A stretch of DNA of 9,495 nt from an uncultured Litoreibacter sp. (GCA_937928335.1 CALFWN010000005.1:1-9495); one strand, 5' to 3'; counted from the first letter of the stretch, positions 1 to 6,940 are shown. The notes: generated by a model from the sequence alone, not told the origin. Program-made: numbers and translations.

Positions 1-1105
1 TGTCGAAAAAGAGATCTACCCGCATGAGGAACTGGTCGAACGCACAGGCGAGGTTCCCGCCGAGATCGCGCAGGAGATCAAACAGAAAACCCTTGATCTG
101 GGCTTCTACGCCTGCAACTTCCCCGAGGAGGTCGGCTGCGCAGGCCTGAGCCATGTCGATTTCGCGCTGGTCGAACGCGAGCTTGGCCGCGGATCGATGG
201 CGTTGAACCATTTCTTTGGCCGTCCGCAAAACATCCTGATGGCATGTGAGGGGGATCAAAAAGACCGCTACCTGATGCCCGCCCTGCGGGGTGAGAAAAT
301 GGATGCGCTCGCCATGACAGAACCCGGCGCGGGCTCCGACGTGCGGGGCATGAAATGCAGCGCGGTCCGCGACGGTGGTGACTGGGTGATCAACGGCACC
401 AAGCATTTCATCTCCGGCGCGGAGCACGCCGATTTCATCATCGTCTTCATCGCCACAGGGGAAGATCAGACCCCGCGCGGCCCGAAAAAACGGATCACAA
501 CTTTTCTGGTTGATCGCGGTACGCCCGGCTTCACGATCCGCGACGGCTATAAATCAGTGTCTCATCGCGGCTACAAGAACATGATCCTTGAATTTGATGA
601 TTGCCGCCTGCCCGACGCGCAGGTGCTGGGGGAGGTGGATGGTGGCTTCGCAGTGATGAATGAATGGCTCTACGCCACCCGGATCACGGTCGCCGCCATG
701 TCCGTCGGGCGGGCCCGGCGCGTTTTCGACTACGCATTAACCTACGCGGCGGAGCGTGAACAATTCGGCCAACCCATCGGCAGGTTTCAAGGCGTGGGGT
801 TCCAGATCGCCGACATGATCACCGAGATCGACGCGGCGGACCTGCTGACGCTGGCCGCCGCAGACCGGCTGGATAAGTCATTGCCTTCCAATCGCGAGAT
901 TGCCTCGGCCAAGCTCTATGCGACCGAGATGCTGGCCCGCGTCACAGATGCCGCGATCCAGATTCACGGTGGCATGGGGTTGATGGATGACTATCCGCTG
1001 GAGCGGTTCTGGCGTGACGCGCGGGTCGAGCGTATCTGGGATGGCACGTCGGAAATCCAGCGCCATATCATCGCCCGTGACCTCTTGCGCCCGCTCGGCG
1101 CTTAA
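1..1105 (+). CDS. Acyl-CoA dehydrogenase, 5'-truncated by the window edge
   Basis: FAD-dependent enzyme that oxidises (or, in CaiA-type members, reduces) the C2-C3 bond of an acyl-CoA thioester. The reading frame is open from base 2, so 367 residues are visible. Family members are usually 380-400 residues, so only about 20-40 N-terminal residues are missing. Visible landmarks are the flavin/substrate motif TEPGAGSDVRG (about bases 317-349), the helix segment ending EREQFGQPIGRFQ, the IQIHGGMGLMDDYPLERFWRDAR block, and the C-terminal motif IWDGTSEIQRHIIARDLL. At the position where most family members carry the catalytic Glu (IYEGTSEIQ) this protein has Asp (codon 1040-1042). The alternative catalytic position used by isovaleryl-CoA dehydrogenase is Thr here (LYATR, codon 677-679). 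A ligase and a CaiD-like hydratase lie downstream, so a role in short, branched, cyclic or betaine-type acyl-CoA metabolism is inferred. The family is certain; the substrate is unknown. Confidence 0.95.
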   Translation, partial: VEKEIYPHEELVERTGEVPAEIAQEIKQKTLDLGFYACNFPEEVGCAGLSHVDFALVERELGRGSMALNHFFGRPQNILMACEGDQKDRYLMPALRGEKMDALAMTEPGAGSDVRGMKCSAVRDGGDWVINGTKHFISGAEHADFIIVFIATGEDQTPRGPKKRITTFLVDRGTPGFTIRDGYKSVSHRGYKNMILEFDDCRLPDAQVLGEVDGGFAVMNEWLYATRITVAAMSVGRARRVFDYALTYAAEREQFGQPIGRFQGVGFQIADMITEIDAADLLTLAAADRLDKSLPSNREIASAKLYATEMLARVTDAAIQIHGGMGLMDDYPLERFWRDARVERIWDGTSEIQRHIIARDLLRPLGA

Positions 1106-1140
1106 GCCAGCGTTAAGGTTAATGGCCCCGTATCAACATG

Positions 1141-1340
1141 CCTTCGGCGAGGATATTTTTGAACATGGAAAGACAGGATGTTCACAAGTGGTGGGGTCCA
1201 GTGCCCTGCTTGCACGCGGCAGACAGGGCACCTTTCCACGTTGCGGCCATCGGCGTCCCCGCCTGTACCGCTCTTCGAACAAAGCGCGTTAACCCTAATA
1301 TTTTGTTACTTTCCATGTTTGAAAATATCCTCCCCGAAGG
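1141..1340. repeat. 200-bp element bounded by 32-bp imperfect inverted repeats
   Basis: The left arm is 1141-1172 (begins CCTTCGGCGAGGATATTT) and the right arm is 1309-1340 (ends AAAATATCCTCCCCGAAGG). The arms are reverse complements at 29 of 32 positions by hand alignment. Inside is a smaller hairpin, GTGCCCTG (1201-1208) with CAGGGCAC (1224-1231). No convincing target-site duplication is visible outside the arms and no transposase is encoded. It fills almost all of the 244-base gap between the dehydrogenase stop and the ligase start. The arm sequence resembles short intergenic repeats I associate with Rhodobacterales genomes, which I cannot verify here. It could be a MITE-like or REP-like repeat, two oppositely oriented copies of a shorter repeat, or an operon-internal RNA structure that stalls, processes or terminates transcripts. 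Confidence 0.75.
1336..1340 (+). promoter_or_regulatory. Ligase ribosome binding site, located inside the right repeat arm
   Basis: GAAGG lies 9 bases before the ATG at 1350 and is the only Shine-Dalgarno-like sequence there. The same bases are the end of the right repeat arm and are complementary to CCTTC at 1141-1145. If the two arms paired in the mRNA, this site would be hidden. Confidence 0.5.
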
Positions 1341-1349
1341 GCCGCTGTG

Positions 1350-3371
1350 ATGCAGCCGCTGCTCCGTCTGTTCAATCCAAACTCGATCGCCGTCATCGGC
1401 GGCGGCGCATGGGGTGAGGCTGTGCTTCAACAAGCGCAGAAATTCGGTTTTGCAGGCACGCTTTACGCCATTCACCCAAGCAAGGCCGAGGTTGCCGGGG
1501 TCAAGGCCTGGGCCGGGGCGCATTTGCTTCCCGAACCCCCTGATGCGGCCTTTGTCGGCATCAACAGGGAAGCAACGGTTGGTGCAGTTGAGCGTTTGCG
1601 CAAAAAGGGAGCGGGCGGCGCGGTTTGCTTTGCCTCCGGGTTTGCAGAGGCAACGGCCGAGGATGCCACCGGCGCGGATGCGCAGGAACGTCTTTTGCGG
1701 GCTGCAGCCGATATGCCGGTACTTGGCCCAAATTGCTACGGTTTCATCAACGCGCTGGACCGGGTGGCGATCTGGCCTGATCAACACGGGATGCAACCGG
1801 TGGACAGCGGCGTAGCGATCTTGACCCAATCATCAAACATTTCGATCAACCTCACGATGCAGGCCCGAAGCCTGCCAATCGGGTATATGGTTGCCTGCGG
1901 AAATCAGGCCCAACTCAGTCAGGCCGAGATCGCCGAGGCCCTGCTGGACGACCCAAGAGTCACTGCGATTGGGATGCATATCGAGGGGTTCACCGATCTG
2001 CCGGCCTGGGAAAGGCTGGCTCAAAAGGCCCATGCGAAGAATATCCCGATTGTCGCGTTGAAGGTCGGCGCGTCGGAGCAAGCGCGTCGGGCCACTGTCT
2101 CCCATACCGCGTCCTTGGCGGGTCACGATAGCGGTGCGCAGGCACTTTTGGACAGGCTTGGCATCGCCCGCTGCAGCTCGCTTTCGGTTTTCGTTGAGAC
2201 CCTGAAACTGCTGCATTTCGCAGGCCCGCTGCCCTCCAACAGGATCTCTTCGGTCAGTTGTTCCGGCGGAGAGGCCTCCTTATGCGCCGATCTGGCGCAA
2301 GGGCTCGGGCTTGAATTCCCGCCTTTAGATAGCGCGCAGGAAGATGAGCTTCGCAAGGCGCTCGGCCCCAAGGTTGCCTTGGCCAATCCATTGGATTACC
2401 ACACTTATATCTGGCGCGACGCTGAGAAGATGTCCGCCGCCTGGAGCGCAATGGTGTTGCCCTCGGTCGCGATCTGCCTGCTCATCGTGGACTTCCCGCG
2501 GACGGATCGGTGCGACCCCGGCGACTGGGATTGCGCTGTGGACGCCGCGATTGCGGCAAAGGCCAAAACCACCGGCCATATCGCAATGATCGCCAGCCTG
2601 CCCGAACTGATGCCCGAACATATCGCCGCCCGGTTGGCCGAAAGCGGCGTGATCCCGATGAACGGCCTCGCGGACGGGTTGCAGGCCATCTCCACAGCGG
2701 TCATGCGCCAGCCACAGGAGGGGGCATTGCTGTTGCCCGGGCCAGAGCGGGACGCCGCGCTGATCACCGAAGCAGAGGCCAAGCGCGCACTTTGGGCCTA
2801 CGGGTTGGCAGTGCCGAATGCGGTCCTTCTTGAGGACCGGGGCGACACGGATCAGCTCTCGGAATTGGCCTTCCCGGTCGTGGCAAAGGTGCAGGGCCTT
2901 GCGCACAAGACCGGGGCGAATGGCATCGCGTTAGGGTTAACCGATCCTCAGGGCGTGGCAGAGGCGCTCGGAACCCTCACCCCCGGCCCTGCCCTGATCG
3001 AAGAGATGGTCGAGGATGTGATTGCCGAGCTTCTCATTGGCGTTCTTCGCGACCCGGCGCATGGTTTTGTGTTAACCATCGGCGCGGGCGGCACGCTGGC
3101 TGAGCTGTGGCAGGACACGGCCTTCCTGCTGGTCCCGGCAAGCGATGCCCAGATCAATGCGGCGCTTGACGGGCTTCGCATTGCGCCTTTGCTCAACGGC
3201 TATCGCGGGAAACCGGCAACGGATCGCAAGGCCATTCTGGAGGCCTTTCAGGCCGTGCAATCCTACGTGATTGACCACGCAGGCAGCCTTGAAGAACTTG
3301 AGATCAACCCCCTTCTTTGTACCGCATCCGAGGCGCTGACCGTGGATGCTTTGATACGGAAATCCCCATGA
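1350..3371 (+). CDS. ADP-forming acyl-CoA ligase (acetate-CoA ligase family, fused alpha-beta)
   Basis: Predicted cytoplasmic NDP-forming acyl-CoA synthetase of 673 residues that couples ATP to thioester formation through phospho-histidine intermediates. The order is a CoA-binding Rossmann domain (about 8-125, with FNPNSIAVIGGG), succinyl-CoA-ligase-like domains (about 126-440, with GPNCYG at 126-131), and an ATP-grasp domain (about 455-673). The predicted phospho-His is His252 in SHTASLAG. The second conserved His is His519 in LAHKTGANGIALG, where the family more often has HKSDVGGV. The C-terminal LEELEINPLL is the usual metal/nucleotide-site end of the beta half. A GTG at 1347 is a possible start, but ATG at 1350 has better spacing from GAAGG. 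The stop overlaps the hydratase start (ATGA), implying coupled translation. The substrate cannot be read from sequence. Its placement suggests it activates the acid handled by the dehydrogenase and hydratase, in place of the CoA transferase and AMP-forming ligase used in the E. coli cai system. Confidence 0.9.
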   Translation: MQPLLRLFNPNSIAVIGGGAWGEAVLQQAQKFGFAGTLYAIHPSKAEVAGVKAWAGAHLLPEPPDAAFVGINREATVGAVERLRKKGAGGAVCFASGFAEATAEDATGADAQERLLRAAADMPVLGPNCYGFINALDRVAIWPDQHGMQPVDSGVAILTQSSNISINLTMQARSLPIGYMVACGNQAQLSQAEIAEALLDDPRVTAIGMHIEGFTDLPAWERLAQKAHAKNIPIVALKVGASEQARRATVSHTASLAGHDSGAQALLDRLGIARCSSLSVFVETLKLLHFAGPLPSNRISSVSCSGGEASLCADLAQGLGLEFPPLDSAQEDELRKALGPKVALANPLDYHTYIWRDAEKMSAAWSAMVLPSVAICLLIVDFPRTDRCDPGDWDCAVDAAIAAKAKTTGHIAMIASLPELMPEHIAARLAESGVIPMNGLADGLQAISTAVMRQPQEGALLLPGPERDAALITEAEAKRALWAYGLAVPNAVLLEDRGDTDQLSELAFPVVAKVQGLAHKTGANGIALGLTDPQGVAEALGTLTPGPALIEEMVEDVIAELLIGVLRDPAHGFVLTIGAGGTLAELWQDTAFLLVPASDAQINAALDGLRIAPLLNGYRGKPATDRKAILEAFQAVQSYVIDHAGSLEELEINPLLCTASEALTVDALIRKSP

Positions 3372-4150
3372 TAGACCCTGTAAAGACTCATCGCGACGGC
3401 CCTGTGCTTCAGGTCACGCTGGACCGCCCCAAGGCCAATGCCATTGATCTGGCAACCTCCAGGATCATGGGGGATGTCTTTGCAGCGTTCCGTGATGATG
3501 CCGATCTGCGCGTGGCTATTGTCACCGGTGGGGGTGACAAGTTCTTCTGCCCCGGCTGGGATCTGAAGGCCGCCGCTGACGGGGATGCGGTTGACGGGGA
3601 TTACGGTGTGGGCGGCTTTGGCGGGTTGCAGGAACTGCCCGATCTCAACAAGCCCATCATCGCCGCCGTTAACGGTATTGCCTGCGGCGGGGGGCTTGAG
3701 CTGGCTTTAAGCGCAGACATCATTCTGGCCGCGGATCATGCCAGTTTTGCCCTGCCGGAAATTCGGTCCGGCACGGTGGCGGATGCGGCCTCTGTTAAAC
3801 TTCCTAAACGCATTCCTTACCATATCGCGATGGAGCTGCTCTTCACCGGACGATGGTTTGACGTGGAGGAGGCGCATCGCTGGGGCTTGGTTAATGAGAT
3901 CGTGCCGCAAGCCCAGCTGATGGAGCGCGCGTGGCAGATGGCCCGTCTGCTCGCCTCTGGGCCGCCGCTGGTCTATGCCGCCATCAAGGAGATCACCCGC
4001 CATGCGGAGGATCACAATTTTCAGGACACGATGGACATGATCACCGGCCGCAAGTTCAAGACTGTGGACAGGCTATATTCCAGCGAAGATCAGCTGGAGG
4101 GGGCCAAGGCCTTTGCAGAGAAACGTGACCCCGTTTGGAAGGGTCGCTAG
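3368..4150 (+). CDS. caiD: CaiD-like carnitinyl-CoA dehydratase / enoyl-CoA hydratase
   Basis: Crotonase-fold protein of 260 residues, predicted to hydrate a 2-enoyl-CoA or dehydrate a 3-hydroxyacyl-CoA, as CaiD does between crotonobetainyl-CoA and carnitinyl-CoA. It matches E. coli CaiD as I remember it over the whole length: LDRPKANAID near the start, KFF-x2-GWDLKAAA, NG-x-A-x-GGG-x-ELAL, and the C-terminal end FAEKRDPVWKGR. The two acidic active-site residues of CaiD, Glu111 (GGGLELAL) and Glu131 (FALPE), are kept at the same numbers. The loop after Glu131 reads GTVADAAS rather than the usual G(I/V)xPDxGG form. The start is the ATG at 3368, which overlaps the ligase stop; an in-frame ATG at 3317 would extend into the ligase gene and is not needed. 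The stop shares a CTAG with the stop of the convergent methyltransferase gene. The family is certain; carnitine as substrate is likely but unproven. Confidence 0.88.
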   Translation: MIDPVKTHRDGPVLQVTLDRPKANAIDLATSRIMGDVFAAFRDDADLRVAIVTGGGDKFFCPGWDLKAAADGDAVDGDYGVGGFGGLQELPDLNKPIIAAVNGIACGGGLELALSADIILAADHASFALPEIRSGTVADAASVKLPKRIPYHIAMELLFTGRWFDVEEAHRWGLVNEIVPQAQLMERAWQMARLLASGPPLVYAAIKEITRHAEDHNFQDTMDMITGRKFKTVDRLYSSEDQLEGAKAFAEKRDPVWKGR

Positions 4151-4770
4151 GCCTTTTGAAACACCGCGATCAGGGCTTTGTCATCCGCATGAGCATCTTG
4201 TCGTGCCTCGCTGTAAATGACGGTTTCATGCAGGTTTAGACCCTTAATCTGGCCGCCGAGCGCGTCGAATTTTGCGGCGAAACCGCGCGCCTCGAAATGT
4301 TCGGCATTGATCGACAGCGCGAAGGTCGCGCCGGGGCGCGCGACGCGCAGCAGCTCGTCAAACGCCTCCGGTCCGACATGGCCATGCGTGAATGTGCCCG
4401 CGCTGACAAGACCGCTATAGCTCTCATCCTCGACGTCCAGAACGGCTGTCAGATCGCCCTCGAACAGGTTCTCGTAGCAGTCTTTCAGGGCCGCCTCCGC
4501 CAGCATCGCAGCAGAGATATCGGTCCCGTCGATCAGGGCCACGCCCAGGTTTTGCAAGGCCACCCCAACCAGGCCCGTGCCAGCGCCAACATCCAGAACC
4601 GGGCCTGCACCGCCTGCCCTTGCAAAGGCTTCCGCCACCGCTTCGGGCATTTGGTAGCCAGAGGCTTTGGCGAAGGTTTCGTCATAGGTCTCTGCCCAGT
4701 CGCCATACAGTTTTCGCGAATCCTCAGGCGTTTTCAGCGCATAGGCGCCATCCAGATCGGGTGTTTTCAT
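4147..4770 (-). CDS. Class I SAM-dependent methyltransferase, substrate unknown
   Basis: Soluble protein of 207 residues with a Rossmann-type methyltransferase fold. An N-terminal helical part contains LYGDWAETYDETF (residues 21-33), a pattern common in small-molecule methyltransferases. Motif I is VLDVGAGTG (58-66), which binds S-adenosylmethionine, followed by an acidic end of strand 2 in DGTDIS and a later LLRVARPGATFALSIN segment. I recognise it as a type found widely in Rhodobacteraceae but cannot name a substrate. ATG at 4770 is supported by GAGGAG (4779-4784, eight bases upstream) and by its ATGA overlap with the serB stop, so it is co-transcribed and probably translationally coupled with serB. 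The stop codon interleaves with that of the opposing CaiD-like gene. The link to serine could simply be operon sharing: SAM methyl groups derive largely from serine through one-carbon metabolism, but a functional tie is only inference. Confidence 0.85.
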   Translation of the reverse strand: MKTPDLDGAYALKTPEDSRKLYGDWAETYDETFAKASGYQMPEAVAEAFARAGGAGPVLDVGAGTGLVGVALQNLGVALIDGTDISAAMLAEAALKDCYENLFEGDLTAVLDVEDESYSGLVSAGTFTHGHVGPEAFDELLRVARPGATFALSINAEHFEARGFAAKFDALGGQIKGLNLHETVIYSEARQDAHADDKALIAVFQKA

Positions 4771-5642
4771 ATCACAAACTCCTCGGCGCTATAGCCTTGC
4801 AGAAACAGAAGCGCTGTCAGGTCGCCTTGGTTAACACGAAACTTCGCCTGCGCCTGCACGGACGGTTTCGCGTGAAGCGCGACGCCCATACCCGCGCGGG
4901 TCAGCATCCCCAGATCATTGGCCCCATCCCCCACGGCCAAAACCGCATCGTCTGTCAGGCCCAGCCTGATGGTCAACTCATCCAACGCCTCGACCTTGGC
5001 CTCTTTGCCGAAGATAGGCGGATGCACTTCACCGGTCAGAATATTGTCTGTGATCACAAACTGATTTGACCGGTGTTCATCAAATCCCAGATGCGCCGCG
5101 ACAGGGGCCGTAAAGGCCGTGAACCCGCCAGAGACCAGAGCCGCGTAGCCGCCATGCGCTTTCATGGTTGCAAGCAGCGTCCTGCCGCCGGGCATATAGG
5201 TGATCCGATCCGCCAAAACAGTGTCTATTAAAGATGAATCAAGTCCTTTCAGTAGGCTGACACGCTCCCGCAACGCGCCTTCAAAAGCGATCTCGCCATT
5301 CATGGCGCGGGCCGTGATCTGCGCCACTTCTGCACCGACGCCCGCCACATCTGCCAGCTCGTCAATACATTCCTGCTCGATCATCGTGCTGTCCATATCA
5401 GCCAGCAACAAACGCTTGCGTCGACCCGCTTCGGGATGCACCAAGATGTCGAGCTTCATCGCCTGCAGATCGGCCCAAACGGTATCAAGATTCTCGGGGA
5501 TACGGTCCAAGGCAAACTCTGCCGCGACATCTGGCATCAGCCAGTTTACGTCCCCGCCGCCCCACGCATTGCGCAACGCCTCGACCAGCGCATGCTCCAG
5601 AACTGGGGTCTCGGGATAGGTTAATATCGACGCGATATACAT
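4767..5642 (-). CDS. serB: Phosphoserine phosphatase SerB
   Basis: Haloacid-dehalogenase-type phosphatase of 291 residues that hydrolyses O-phospho-L-serine to L-serine, the last step of the phosphorylated serine pathway. An N-terminal domain of about 75 residues precedes the catalytic core. HAD motif I is DMDST with nucleophile Asp82 and Asp84, followed by the SerB signature MIEQECIDELAD. Motif II is SGG (171-173), motif III includes Lys216 in GKEAK, and motif IV is GDGAND (238-243), which binds Mg2+. The start is taken at ATG 5642 (MYIASILTYPE), which matches how I recall roseobacter SerB proteins beginning. A GTG at 5663 would add seven residues but has no better ribosome binding site; the only G-rich stretch upstream of 5642 is weak and distant. 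It is divergent from serC and followed by the methyltransferase gene. Confidence 0.95.
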   Translation of the reverse strand: MYIASILTYPETPVLEHALVEALRNAWGGGDVNWLMPDVAAEFALDRIPENLDTVWADLQAMKLDILVHPEAGRRKRLLLADMDSTMIEQECIDELADVAGVGAEVAQITARAMNGEIAFEGALRERVSLLKGLDSSLIDTVLADRITYMPGGRTLLATMKAHGGYAALVSGGFTAFTAPVAAHLGFDEHRSNQFVITDNILTGEVHPPIFGKEAKVEALDELTIRLGLTDDAVLAVGDGANDLGMLTRAGMGVALHAKPSVQAQAKFRVNQGDLTALLFLQGYSAEEFVI

Positions 5643-5690
5643 CAGAAAGCGGGCCCCCAGCACGGTGTCGTAAATTGCACGTTATCCGCC

Positions 5691-5718
5691 GCTATAGCCC
5701 TCAATTTGAACTTGTGAA
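5691..5718 (-). promoter_or_regulatory. Candidate sigma-70 promoter for serB
   Basis: Read on the minus strand, TTCACA (5718-5713) and TATAGC (5696-5691) are separated by 16 bases. They match TTGACA at 5 of 6 and TATAAT at 4 of 6 positions. The implied leader before the serB ATG is about 40 bases. This is a pattern match by eye. The TATA core is palindromic and could also serve the serC direction, for which I saw no good -35 partner. Confidence 0.35.
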
Positions 5719-5720
5719 AG

Positions 5721-5795
5721 CGGCAAGCGCCGGGTAACAGCGCAGGTGGGACACCCTTCCCCAACGAAGGGCATATATCTGTGAGGATACCACTG
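5721..5795 (+). ncRNA. Structured serC leader, candidate serC RNA motif
   Basis: The 75 bases before serC can fold into consecutive small hairpins: GCGC (5727-5730) with GCGC (5740-5743), GGTG (5745-5748) with CACC (5752-5755), and CCCTTC (5754-5759) with GAAGGG (5766-5771) around the loop CCCAAC. The second and third overlap at 5754-5755, so they may be alternatives or compete at the base. A conserved structured element called the serC RNA motif has been described upstream of serC-serA operons in alphaproteobacteria, and its location and compact hairpins fit this leader. I did not have the covariance model, so membership is likely but not shown. Its ligand, if any, is not known to me. Confidence 0.5.
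5783..5786 (+). promoter_or_regulatory. serC ribosome binding site
   Basis: GAGG lies 9 bases upstream of the ATG at 5796 and supports that start over the upstream in-frame ATA/GTG region. It is just 3' of the CCCTTC/GAAGGG hairpin, so leader folding could affect access to it. Confidence 0.6.
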
Positions 5796-6935
5796 ATGGC
5801 TACACATGCTCCGGCGACGCGACCGGCCAATCCGCGTTTTTCATCCGGCCCCTGCGCCAAACCCCCGACATTTGAACTGCAAAAGCTCTCAGGCGCGCCG
5901 CTGGGACGGTCGCATCGTGCGGCCCCGGGCAAGGCGAAGCTCAAGGAAGCGATCGATCTGACCCGTGAGGTCTTGCAGGTTCCTGATGATTACCTGATCG
6001 GCATCGTACCTGCCTCGGATACGGGCGCCTATGAGATGGCGATGTGGAACCTGTTGGGCGAACGCCCCGTCGAAATGCTGGCATGGGAGAGTTTTGGGTC
6101 TGGCTGGGTTACCGATGCGGTCAAGCAGCTGAAGCTGGATGCTGAGGTGAAAACCGCCGATTACGGTCATATCGTTGATCTTGCGGATGTCGATTTTGAC
6201 AAGGATGTTTGCTTCACCTGGAACGGCACGACATCGGGCGTTCGGGTGCCGTCAAAAGACTCTATTCCAGCCGATCGCGCGGGTTTGACCCTGTGCGACG
6301 CCACCTCCGCCGCCTTTGCGATGGACCTGCCCTGGGACCGTTTGGACGCCACGACATTCAGCTGGCAGAAGGTTCTGGGCGGAGAGGCCGCGCATGGCGT
6401 ACTGATCCTGTCGCCCCGCGCCGTTGCGCGTCTGGAAAGTTACACGCCCGCATGGCCATTGCCCAAGATTTTCCGGCTGACCAAGGGCGGCAAGCTGATT
6501 AACGGCATCTTCACAGGGGCCACGATCAACACGCCCTCCATGCTGTGTGTCGAGGATTATATTTTTGCGCTCAACTGGGCCAAATCCGTGGGCGGGCTGC
6601 AAGGCCTGATCGCGCGGGCTGACGCCAATGCGAAAGCGGTGAATGATTTTGCCGATGGCACCGATTGGCTGGCCAATCTTGCGGTTGACCCGGCGACCCG
6701 GTCCAACACCTCGGTCTGTCTGAAATTCACCGACGCGCGCATCACCGACGGCGCGGCCTTCGCCAAGGCGGTCGCCAAGCGGCTGGATGAGGCAGGTGTC
6801 GCCTTTGATATCGGCGCCTATCGCGACGCCCCGGCGGGTCTTCGGATCTGGTGTGGCGCGACGGTTGAAACCTCCGACATCGAGGCGCTGATGCCGTGGA
6901 TCGCCCACGCTTTTGACGCCGAAATCAACGCCTGA
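5796..6935 (+). CDS. serC: Phosphoserine aminotransferase SerC (alphaproteobacterial type)
   Basis: PLP-dependent class V aminotransferase of 379 residues that converts 3-phosphohydroxypyruvate and glutamate to phosphoserine and 2-oxoglutarate. The N terminus has [13 protein letters not shown], typical of SerC, and [17 protein letters not shown] follows. A PLP-phosphate contact region lies around [17 protein letters not shown]. The Schiff-base lysine is Lys192 in [15 protein letters not shown]. Length and motifs fit the SerC subtype found in alphaproteobacteria and some archaea rather than the E. coli form, which is why the sequence looks unlike textbook SerC. ATG at 5796 is preferred because of the GAGG upstream and because conserved sequence begins shortly after. 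It is first in an operon with serA and divergent from serB. Confidence 0.95.
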   Translation: MATHAPATRPANPRFSSGPCAKPPTFELQKLSGAPLGRSHRAAPGKAKLKEAIDLTREVLQVPDDYLIGIVPASDTGAYEMAMWNLLGERPVEMLAWESFGSGWVTDAVKQLKLDAEVKTADYGHIVDLADVDFDKDVCFTWNGTTSGVRVPSKDSIPADRAGLTLCDATSAAFAMDLPWDRLDATTFSWQKVLGGEAAHGVLILSPRAVARLESYTPAWPLPKIFRLTKGGKLINGIFTGATINTPSMLCVEDYIFALNWAKSVGGLQGLIARADANAKAVNDFADGTDWLANLAVDPATRSNTSVCLKFTDARITDGAAFAKAVAKRLDEAGVAFDIGAYRDAPAGLRIWCGATVETSDIEALMPWIAHAFDAEINA

Positions 6936-6940
6936 AATTT

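Noticed and set aside
1106..1140. TTAA-containing stretches (also near 1289) as possible CtrA binding sites
   Set aside because: The spacing does not match the TTAA-N7-TTAA pattern.
1141..1340. Insertion sequence
   Set aside because: There is no transposase and no clear target-site duplication, so it is listed only as an inverted-repeat element.
1182..1829. Minus-strand open frame of 215 codons opposite the ligase start and the repeat element
   Set aside because: It overlaps the well-supported ligase gene, shows no domain pattern, and is explained by GC-rich codon use on the other strand.
2325..2906. Minus-strand open frame of 193 codons inside the ligase gene
   Set aside because: Antisense shadow with composition rich in Arg, Gly and His and no motif.
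5754..5771. CCCTTC/GAAGGG hairpin as an intrinsic terminator
   Set aside because: No U-run follows it and it sits directly before the serC ribosome binding site, so a leader structure is the better reading.
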